The translations under genes were made by a program, and so were the position numbers. Source: Asanoa ishikariensis (lineage in GTDB: Bacteria; Actinomycetota; Actinomycetes; Mycobacteriales; Micromonosporaceae). Taken from it: a stretch of 64,000 nt of DNA. Positions 43,880-50,699 of the stretch are shown here, piece by piece; position 1 is the stretch's first letter; each line of letters begins with the position of its first letter. Below the pieces are notes generated by a model. That model ran no database searches, had not been told where the DNA came from, and saw only the letters and a program-made list of their open reading frames with translations. Location: the NCBI RefSeq assembly GCF_900107455.1, contig NZ_FNQB01000001.1, forward strand, positions 2,728,001 to 2,792,000, in the 5' to 3' direction.

Positions 43880-45745
43880 GTGGCGAGCGTGACCAGTCGG
43901 GACGTGCTCGCCCGGGGCTTCCGCGTGCTCGGCCGGGCCATTCGCGACGAACCGCGCATCTTCGCGTTCGCGGTCGGCGGCAGTGTGCTCTTCGGCGGCC
44001 TGGTCGTGGGCAGCGCGTACGTGATCGGGCACATCGTCGGGAAGATCATCGTGCCGGCCATCGAGGACGGTGCGGTCAACAACGCGCTGCTCTGGCTGGG
44101 CGCGCTCGCGGTGCTGGCGATCAGCGTGTTCCGGGTGGTCGGCATCTTCGGCCGCCGGCTCGGTGCCGGCTACATGCAGTTCCGCCTCCAGGCGCGCTAC
44201 CGGCGGCTGGTCACCGGCCGCTACCTCGACCTCCCGCTCTCCTGGCACCACCGGCACGCGACCGGCACGCTGCTGTCCAACGCCAACTCCGACGTCGAGG
44301 CCGCCTGGTTCCCGATCGCACCCCTGCCGTTCGCGGTCGGCACGCTGGTGATGCTGATCGGTGCCGTCGGGTCGCTCTTCCTGACCGACTGGGTGCTCGC
44401 GCTGGTCGGCCTGACCACCTTCGCCGGGCTCTTCCTGATCAACGTCTTCTACTCGCGCCGGATGGCGCCGCGCCAGGCCCGCGCCCAGCTCATGCGGGGC
44501 GAGGTCAGCGCGATCGCGCACGAGAGCTTCGACGGCGCGCTGGTGGTCAAGACGATGGGCCGCGAGGGTCAGGAGACCGACCGCTTCGCCGGCCAGGCCC
44601 GCGAGCTACGCGACGCGCTGATCTCGGTCGGCCGGCTGCGGGGCCTGTTCGACCCCCTGATGGAGACGCTGCCGAGCCTGGGCACGCTGGCCGTGCTGCT
44701 CGTCGGCACGTTCCGGCTGCGGGCCGGCGACATCTCGGTGACCGACCTGGTCAGCATCGCGTTCCTGTTCACCGTGCTGGCCTTCCCGGTCCGCGCGATC
44801 GGCTGGGTGCTGGCCGAGCTACCGCGCAGCGTGGCCGGCTGGGACCGGCTCCAGCACGTGCTCACGGCCACCGGCGAGATGCGGTACGGCACGACAAGCC
44901 CGGAAAAAGCAGACAGTCCCGCGCGGCTCGCCTTCGACAACGTCGACTACGCCTACCCCCTCGGCGCCGAGACCGACGACATGGCCGCCGCCGCGACCGG
45001 CGAGGAGCACGGCCCGACCGTCCTGCACGACATCAGCCTCGTCGTCCCCGAGGGCCGCACGGTCGCACTGGTCGGCCCGACCGGCTCCGGCAAGTCGACG
45101 ATCGCCTCCCTCGCCGTCCGGCTGGTCGACCCCGCCACCGGCACGATCAGCATCGACGGCCACGACCTGCCGGACCTGACCGCCGCCGCGCTGGCCGACA
45201 ACGCCGCGCTGGTCGCGCAGATCCCGTTCATCTTCGACGACTCGGTGCGCGCCAACGTCGCCCTCGACCGGCCCGGCATCGACGACGACGCGGTCTGGGC
45301 CGCGCTGCGCCTCGCCCAGGCCGACGAGTTCATCGCCCGCCTGCCCGAGGGCCTCGACACGATGGTCGGCGAGCGCGGCACCTCGCTGTCCGGCGGCCAG
45401 CGCCAGCGCCTCACGCTGGCCCGGGCCCTGGCCGGCCGGCCCCGGCTGCTGGTGCTCGACGACGCCACCAGCGCGGTCGACCCCCGGGTCGAGGCGGCGA
45501 TCCTGGCCGCCCTGCGCGGCGGGGAGCAGCCCACCTCGATCATGGTGGTCGCCTACCGGCGGGCCACGATCGCGCTCGCCGACGAGGTCGTCTACATCGA
45601 GCACGGCCGGGTGGTCGCCGCCGGCACCCACAGCGAACTGCTCTCGACCACGCCGGGGTACGTCGACCTGGTCACCGCCTACGAGCGGGCCGAGGCCGAA
45701 CGGGAGCGCGAGCACGCGTACGAGGAAGGGGCGGTGACCGCGTGA
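43880..45745 (+). CDS. ABC exporter half-transporter A (degenerate catalytic site)
   Basis: A 621-residue type IV ABC exporter: six transmembrane helices (about 1-320) fused to a nucleotide-binding domain (about 350-600). Walker A is GPTGSGKST (near 400) and the signature motif LSGGQRQRL (near 502) is perfect, but the residue after Walker B is Asp rather than the catalytic Glu (LLVLDDATSAVD, near 523), and the H-loop His is replaced by Tyr (VVAYRRAT, near 556). This is the degenerate half of a heterodimeric exporter. The GTG start overlaps nothing upstream and has GAGGGG. The stop overlaps the second half-transporter. Substrate unknown. Confidence 0.92.
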   Translation: MASVTSRDVLARGFRVLGRAIRDEPRIFAFAVGGSVLFGGLVVGSAYVIGHIVGKIIVPAIEDGAVNNALLWLGALAVLAISVFRVVGIFGRRLGAGYMQFRLQARYRRLVTGRYLDLPLSWHHRHATGTLLSNANSDVEAAWFPIAPLPFAVGTLVMLIGAVGSLFLTDWVLALVGLTTFAGLFLINVFYSRRMAPRQARAQLMRGEVSAIAHESFDGALVVKTMGREGQETDRFAGQARELRDALISVGRLRGLFDPLMETLPSLGTLAVLLVGTFRLRAGDISVTDLVSIAFLFTVLAFPVRAIGWVLAELPRSVAGWDRLQHVLTATGEMRYGTTSPEKADSPARLAFDNVDYAYPLGAETDDMAAAATGEEHGPTVLHDISLVVPEGRTVALVGPTGSGKSTIASLAVRLVDPATGTISIDGHDLPDLTAAALADNAALVAQIPFIFDDSVRANVALDRPGIDDDAVWAALRLAQADEFIARLPEGLDTMVGERGTSLSGGQRQRLTLARALAGRPRLLVLDDATSAVDPRVEAAILAALRGGEQPTSIMVVAYRRATIALADEVVYIEHGRVVAAGTHSELLSTTPGYVDLVTAYERAEAEREREHAYEEGAVTA

Positions 45746-47556
45746 CCACGACCGTCACCGCACCCGCGAAAGCCAAGGTCACCGACGACGCGAGGGAGGA
45801 GCGGCCCGAGTCCACCTGGGCCACCATCCGGCGCGGCCTCTCCCTCTCGCCCGAGCTGCGTATCGGCCTGGCCGGCACCCTGTTCTTCGCGATCATCTCG
45901 ATGATCGGTCGGGCCGCCGTGCCGGTCGCCATCCAGCAGGCCATCGACAAGGGCATCGCCGGCCCCGGCGGGCTCGACGTCGGCTTCGTCGGCACCGTCG
46001 CGGCGATCACCGCCGGCGTGCTCGCGGTGACCACGCTGTGCGGCTACCTGATGATGCGGCGCCTGTTCACGGTCAGCGAGACGGCGCTGGCCAACGTGCG
46101 GGTGCGCACCTTCCGGCACATCCACGACCTCTCGATGCTGCACCAGCAGTCGGAGCGGCGCGGTTCGCTGGTCTCCCGGGTGACCAGCGACATCGACCAG
46201 ATCACCCAGTTCCTCCAGTGGGGCGGCGTGATCCTGATCATCAGCGCCGGCCAGCTCCTGGTCACCGCCGGCGTGATGGCCTTCTACTCGTGGCAGCTCA
46301 CGCTCGTCGTGCTGGTCGCGTTCGCGCCAGCGGTGTTCGTGATCCGGGCCTTCCAGAAGCGCCTGGCCGGCGCGTACGGGCTGGTCCGCCAGCGGATGGG
46401 CGCCCTGCTCGCGGCCGTGTCGGAGAGCGTCGTGGGCGCGCCGGTCATCCGGGCGTACGGGGTCTCCGAGCGCACCCGGACCCGGCTCAACACCGCCATC
46501 GACGGACACAAGACGTCCCAGATGCGCGCCCTGCGTACCAGCGTGATCGGCTTCTCCAGCGGCGAGATCGCGGCCGGCCTGGCCACCGCCGCGGTGGTCG
46601 TGGTCGGCGTCCAGCTCGGCATCGGCGGCGCGCTGACGATCGGCCAGCTCACCGCGTACCTCTTCCTGGTCACGCTGTTCATCCAGCCGGTGCAGATCGC
46701 CACCGAGGTGCTCAACGAGGCCCAGAACGCGGTGGCCGGCTGGCGCCGCGTGCTCGACGTGCTCGACGTCTCGCCCGACGTGGCCGACCCCGGCGAGCGG
46801 GGTGTCGAGCTGCCGGCCGGGCCGATCGACGTGCGTTTCCAGGACGTCTCCTTCACGTACGGCGGCCCGATCGTGCTCGACGACGTGGACCTGGACATCC
46901 CGGCGAAGACGCGCGTGGCCGTGGTCGGCGAGACGGGCAGTGGCAAGACCACGTTCGCCAAGCTGCTCACCCGGCTGATGGACCCGACGACGGGCACGGT
47001 CCGGCTGTCCGGCGTGCCCCTGGGCCAGCTCCGCTTCGACTCGCTGCGCTCTCGCGTCGTGATGGTGCCGCAGGACGGCTTCCTGTTCGACGCGACGGTG
47101 GCCGAGAACGTGCGGTTCGCCCGCCCGGACCTCACCGACGCCGACCTCTCGCTGGCGTTCACCGAGCTCGGTCTGACCGACTGGGTCGAGAGCCTGCCGA
47201 ACGGACTGTCGACCCGGGTGGGCGAGCGCGGAGAGGCGCTCAGCGTCGGCGAGCGGCAGTTGGTCGCGCTGGCCCGGGCGTACGTGGCCGACCCCGACCT
47301 GCTCGTGCTCGACGAGGCGACCAGTGCCGTCGACCCGGCCACCGAGGTCCGCCTCCAGCGCACGCTCGACGCGGTGACCCGTGGCCGCACCACGGTCGCG
47401 ATCGCGCACCGACTGTCGACCGCGCAGGCCGCCGACGAGGTGATCGTGGTCGACAAGGGCCGCGTCGTGCAGCGCGGCCCGCACGACAAGCTGGTCCAGG
47501 ACGCGGGCTCCGTCTACGGCAAGCTCTACGCGAGCTGGCTGGAGCAGACCCGCTAA
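45742..47556 (+). CDS. ABC exporter half-transporter B (canonical Walker B, variant signature)
   Basis: A 604-residue partner of the preceding gene: transmembrane domain (about 30-330), then NBD with GETGSGKTT (near 397). Walker B LLVLDEATSAVD (near 519) keeps the catalytic Glu, and the H-loop AIAHRLST (near 553) keeps its His. The signature motif is changed to LSVGERQLV (near 499). Hence the composite site using this Walker A/B and the partner's LSGGQ is competent, and the other is degenerate, as in TM287/288- and BmrCD-type heterodimers. The GTG start overlaps the partner's stop. The TAA overlaps the convergent methyltransferase stop. Confidence 0.92.
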   Translation: MTTTVTAPAKAKVTDDAREERPESTWATIRRGLSLSPELRIGLAGTLFFAIISMIGRAAVPVAIQQAIDKGIAGPGGLDVGFVGTVAAITAGVLAVTTLCGYLMMRRLFTVSETALANVRVRTFRHIHDLSMLHQQSERRGSLVSRVTSDIDQITQFLQWGGVILIISAGQLLVTAGVMAFYSWQLTLVVLVAFAPAVFVIRAFQKRLAGAYGLVRQRMGALLAAVSESVVGAPVIRAYGVSERTRTRLNTAIDGHKTSQMRALRTSVIGFSSGEIAAGLATAAVVVVGVQLGIGGALTIGQLTAYLFLVTLFIQPVQIATEVLNEAQNAVAGWRRVLDVLDVSPDVADPGERGVELPAGPIDVRFQDVSFTYGGPIVLDDVDLDIPAKTRVAVVGETGSGKTTFAKLLTRLMDPTTGTVRLSGVPLGQLRFDSLRSRVVMVPQDGFLFDATVAENVRFARPDLTDADLSLAFTELGLTDWVESLPNGLSTRVGERGEALSVGERQLVALARAYVADPDLLVLDEATSAVDPATEVRLQRTLDAVTRGRTTVAIAHRLSTAQAADEVIVVDKGRVVQRGPHDKLVQDAGSVYGKLYASWLEQTR

Positions 47557-48299
47557 GCCCTCTCGAACACCGAGAGCTGGAAGGTCAGGAGCCGGTCCCG
47601 GGGCTCGTCCGGGTCGGGCAGGTCGCGCAGGCCCTGCACGATCGGCATGACGGTCGAGACCCAGACGGCCCCGTCGACGTTCCACAGGTAGGACCAGGCG
47701 CGGGTCTCGATCGTCTCGGCGATCTGGTTGGGCGACGTGGCCGCCGCGCCGACCGTCACCTCCCGGCTCTCGCGGGTGCGCAGCCCGGCGGAGGTCGCGG
47801 CGGCCAGCACCGCCTCGGGCAGGTCCACCCGGTCGCGCCCGGGGAGACCGGCCAGCAGCGGCGCGAAGGCGTCGTGGCGGTCGCGGTCGTTGCTCGCGGA
47901 CAGGGCCAGCACCCGTCCGCCGGGCCGGACCACCCGCACCGCCTCCGCGAACGCCGCCGCCACGTCGACGATCACGTGCAGGGCACCGGCGAAGAAGGCG
48001 TTGTCGACCGAGGCGTCGCGCACCGGCAGCCCGCGGGCGTCACCGACGGCGACCCGTGCGCCGAGCCGGGTGTGCGCGTGCGTGAGCATGGCGGGGGAGA
48101 GGTCGACACCGACGGCGGGCACGCCGTGCACCTGGGCCAGCGCGGCGGCGACCAGCCCGGTGCCTACGCCGATCTCCAGCACGCGACCGGGCAGCAGGTG
48201 GGGTGCGAGCGCTTCGGCGAACTGCCGACCGCGCTGTTCTCCACCCCGCGTCTGGTCGTAGGAGTCGGCGACCCGGTCGAACGGCAGGGACTCGGCCAT
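47553..48299 (-). CDS. Class I SAM-dependent methyltransferase
   Basis: A 248-residue Rossmann-fold methyltransferase with the SAM-binding motif LEIGVGTGLVAAALA (near residue 40), motif II VGVDLSPAM (near 63), and RVAVGDARGLPVRDASVDNAF (near 78). It belongs to the broad UbiE/COQ5-like group; the substrate is unknown. I start at ATG 48299, where a TAGCCT hexamer lies 7 bp upstream; the longer open frame is unlikely. Its stop overlaps the end of the ABC exporter operon by 4 bp. Confidence 0.85.
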   Translation of the reverse strand: MAESLPFDRVADSYDQTRGGEQRGRQFAEALAPHLLPGRVLEIGVGTGLVAAALAQVHGVPAVGVDLSPAMLTHAHTRLGARVAVGDARGLPVRDASVDNAFFAGALHVIVDVAAAFAEAVRVVRPGGRVLALSASNDRDRHDAFAPLLAGLPGRDRVDLPEAVLAAATSAGLRTRESREVTVGAAATSPNQIAETIETRAWSYLWNVDGAVWVSTVMPIVQGLRDLPDPDEPRDRLLTFQLSVFERA

Positions 48300-48306
48300 G
48301 CGCGCC

Positions 48307-48312
48307 AGGCTA
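48307..48312 (-). promoter_or_regulatory. -10-like TAGCCT of the methyltransferase gene
   Basis: On the minus strand TAGCCT lies 7 bp before the ATG at 48299; no ribosome binding site is seen, fitting a leaderless transcript. Confidence 0.45.
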
Positions 48313-48324
48313 GCCCGGGGCATC

Positions 48325-48470
48325 GGGCGACCGCGGGTTGGGCCGGACGCGCGGACAGGCCGCGGCTCAGCCCGCGGCGTCGGGCGGGGGCAGGCTGGCC
48401 CAGACGCCGGACAGGCTGCGCTCAACCCGCGGTGTCGGGCGGCGGCGGGCTGGCCCAGACGCCGGACAGG
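48325..48470. repeat. Tandem duplication of the tetR 3' end (about 55-bp units)
   Basis: Units at 48360-48415 and 48416-48470 share most positions, including an identical 20-bp core CTGGCCCAGACGCCGGACAG; a third, more decayed unit lies at about 48325-48359. The 48416-48470 unit contains the last codons of the tetR gene, and the other two lie beyond its stop. The gene end has thus been duplicated downstream. Confidence 0.7.
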
Positions 48471-49054
48471 TCGCCGAAGACGTAGCGTTGGATGGTCGGG
48501 CCGATGGCGGCGACCAGCACCTCGGGCGACGCCGACGCCAACGGCTCGATCTTGATCACGTATCGGGCCATGGCCAGCCCGGCGAGCTGGCTGGCCACCA
48601 GGCTGACCCGCATGGGTGCCTCGGCCGGCGGCATGGGCACGAGCTGCCGCACCCGGCGCAGCACCTGGCTGACGACGAACTCCCGGAACAGCTTGGCCGT
48701 CCACTCGCTGCTCACCGCCGAGCGCAGCATCGCCACGCCGGCCTTGCCCGCGGGCGAGTCCCAGATCGACAGGAAGAACCGGACCAGCCGCTCGCCGATG
48801 GCGTCCTGGTCGCCGGCGAGCACCTCCGGGATCAGCTCACCGGGGTCGAGCGGCGCGTTCATCGCCGCCAGGAACAGCTTGTCCTTGGTGCCGAAATAGT
48901 GGTGCACCAGCGCCGGGTCGACGCCGGCGCCGGTCGCGATGTGGCGGATCGAGGCACCGTCGTACCCCTTCTCCGCGAAGGCGGTGCGGGCGGTCGCGAG
49001 GATCGCGTCGCGGGTGTCGGGGTTGCCGGGCCGGCGGCCGGTCCGTCTTACCAT
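48422..49054 (-). CDS. TetR-family transcriptional regulator
   Basis: A 210-residue repressor with an N-terminal helix-turn-helix (about 12-60; FAEKGYDGASIRHIATGAGV then DPALVHHYFGTKDKLF) and a C-terminal ligand and dimerisation domain. It is the last gene of an operon with the two ABC transporter genes upstream and probably controls that operon through the inverted repeat at 50596-50617. The ATG at 49054 has GAAGGG upstream, and the longer frame reaches into the permease gene. The 3' end is part of a tandem duplication. Confidence 0.9.
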   Translation of the reverse strand: MVRRTGRRPGNPDTRDAILATARTAFAEKGYDGASIRHIATGAGVDPALVHHYFGTKDKLFLAAMNAPLDPGELIPEVLAGDQDAIGERLVRFFLSIWDSPAGKAGVAMLRSAVSSEWTAKLFREFVVSQVLRRVRQLVPMPPAEAPMRVSLVASQLAGLAMARYVIKIEPLASASPEVLVAAIGPTIQRYVFGDLSGVWASPPPPDTAG

Positions 49055-49116
49055 CAGTTGCCCTTCGGTGCTTCGGGTCGGGCGTCGCTTTTCGTGGCGA
49101 CGCCCGACCCCTTTGG

Positions 49117-49854
49117 TCAGGCCGTGCGGCGGCGCAGCGTGGTGGCGCCGAGGAGGAGCGCGAGGATGATCGCGCCCACCACGATGCCAAGGTCCCGCCA
49201 CATCGTGCCGGTCGGGTCGGCGTGCGCGCCGACCTCGGTGAGTGCCTCCACCGAATAGGACAGTGGCAGCACGTCGCTGATCACTTGCAACCAGCCGGCC
49301 ATCGAGTCCCGGGCGACGAACAGCCCGCAGAGCAGGATCTGCGGGATCGCCACGACCGGCATGAACTGCACGGCCTGGAACTCGGTGCGGGCGAACGCGC
49401 TGCACAGCAGGCCGAGCGCGACGCCGAGCACGGCGTTGGCCACCGCGATCACGATGACCAGCCAGAGGCTGCCGGCGGTGTCCAGGTCGAACAGCCAGTA
49501 GGCCAGCCCTGCCGCGACCGTCGCCTGCACGGCGGCGACGAGGCCGAACGCGATGCCGTAGCCGAACAGCAGGTCGAGCTTGCCGACCGGCGTGGTGAAG
49601 AGGCGCTCGAGCGTGCCACTCGTGCGTTCGCGCAGCATCGCGATGCTGGTGATCAGGAACATGATGATGAACGGGAAGATGCCGAGCATGACCAGTGCGA
49701 TCCGGTCGAACATCGGACCCTGTCCGTCGAACATGAAATAGAGCAGGGTCAACAGCAGCAGGGGTACGACGATGACGAGCCCGATCGTGCGGCGGTCATG
49801 CCGGAGCTGCCGGACGATCCGGCCGATCGTGCTGGCGAGGATGTGTGGAGACAT
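49117..49854 (-). CDS. ABC-2 type permease (DrrB-like)
   Basis: A 245-residue membrane protein with six predicted transmembrane helices and the ABC-2 signature (RERTSGTLERLFTTPVGKLDLLFGYGIAF near 75). It pairs with the ATPase whose TGA overlaps its ATG (TGATG). Drr-type systems export drugs, lipids or other hydrophobic compounds; the substrate is not known. Confidence 0.88.
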   Translation of the reverse strand: MSPHILASTIGRIVRQLRHDRRTIGLVIVVPLLLLTLLYFMFDGQGPMFDRIALVMLGIFPFIIMFLITSIAMLRERTSGTLERLFTTPVGKLDLLFGYGIAFGLVAAVQATVAAGLAYWLFDLDTAGSLWLVIVIAVANAVLGVALGLLCSAFARTEFQAVQFMPVVAIPQILLCGLFVARDSMAGWLQVISDVLPLSYSVEALTEVGAHADPTGTMWRDLGIVVGAIILALLLGATTLRRRTA

Positions 49855-50576
49855 CACGCGGCCGCCTTCTCCTGTTGACGGATGATGCGCAGGAACGCCT
49901 CGTCGAGGTCGTCGGTGCCGGCCGTCGCCTTGATCGCCGCCGGGGTGTCGTCGCCGATCAGGTGGCCGTCGCGGATCAGCAGCAGCCGGTCGCAGCGGTT
50001 GGCCTCGTCCATCACGTGGCTGGAGACCAGGATCGTCGCGCCGTCGGCGGCCAGGCCGCGGAACCGCGCCCACAGCTCGTCGCGGAGCACCGGGTCCTGG
50101 CCGACGGTGGGCTCGTCGAGGACGAGGACCTCCGGCCGGCCGACGATCGCGCAGGCCAGCGAGGCCCGGCTGCGCTGCCCGCCGGACAGGTTGCCGACGA
50201 GTTGGTGCGCGGCGCCGGAGAGCCCGACGCCGTCGAGAGCGGCCTCCGCGTCAGCGGCCCGAAGTCCGTAGAGCGAGGCGAAGTAGCGGGCGTTCTCCCG
50301 GACCGTGAGGTCGTCGTAGACGCTGGGGGCCTGCGTCAGGTAGCCGATCTTGCGCCGGAGCGGCGGGGAGCCGGCCGGCTCGCCGAGGACGGTGACCCGC
50401 CCCGAGGCGACGAGCTGCACGCCGACCACGGCGCGCATGAGCGTGGTCTTGCCGCTGCCGCTGGGCCCGAGCAACCCGGTGATGCTGCCGCGCGGGATGG
50501 CGCAGCTGAACCCGTGCAGCACCTCGCGCTTTCCGCGGTTGATCACGAGGTCGGTGACCTCGATCGCGGTCTCCAT
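49854..50576 (-). CDS. ABC transporter ATP-binding protein (DrrA-like)
   Basis: A 240-residue ATPase with Walker A GPSGSGKTT (near residue 38), signature LSGGQRSRASLA (near 134), Walker B VLVLDEPTVGQD (near 155) and H-loop SSHVMDEA (near 190), all canonical. It is the first gene of the operon. The start is ATG 50576 with GGAGGAACG just upstream; an in-frame ATG at 50600 lies inside the operator palindrome and is less likely. Confidence 0.9.
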   Translation of the reverse strand: METAIEVTDLVINRGKREVLHGFSCAIPRGSITGLLGPSGSGKTTLMRAVVGVQLVASGRVTVLGEPAGSPPLRRKIGYLTQAPSVYDDLTVRENARYFASLYGLRAADAEAALDGVGLSGAAHQLVGNLSGGQRSRASLACAIVGRPEVLVLDEPTVGQDPVLRDELWARFRGLAADGATILVSSHVMDEANRCDRLLLIRDGHLIGDDTPAAIKATAGTDDLDEAFLRIIRQQEKAAA

Positions 50577-50595
50577 CGTTCCTCCGTCTCTGAAA

Positions 50596-50617
50596 TTCAA
50601 CGCCTGTTGAACTCAAC
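50596..50617. promoter_or_regulatory. Inverted repeat operator for the TetR regulator
   Basis: TTCAAC (50596-50601) and GTTGAA (50606-50611) form a perfect inverted repeat with a 4-bp spacer, and a further half-site CTCAAC follows at 50612-50617. It lies 20 bp upstream of the ATPase start, in the promoter region, as expected for autoregulation by a TetR protein encoded in the same operon. Confidence 0.6.
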
Positions 50618-50648
50618 GGTAGATGAAATAGATGGGTGTACGCAAGCG

Positions 50649-50687
50649 AACGCCCCGGCCCCCCTTCGTTCGGGGGACCGGGGCGTT
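50649..50687 (-). terminator. Hairpin terminator behind the acidic-protein gene
   Basis: AACGCCCCGG (50649-50658) pairs with CCGGGGCGTT (50678-50687), followed inside by five C-G pairs after one C-A mismatch, with loop TTCGTTC. It lies 12 bp past the stop of the minus-strand gene at 50700 and insulates it from the Drr operon. Confidence 0.75.
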
Positions 50688-50699
50688 GTGGTTCTTGCT

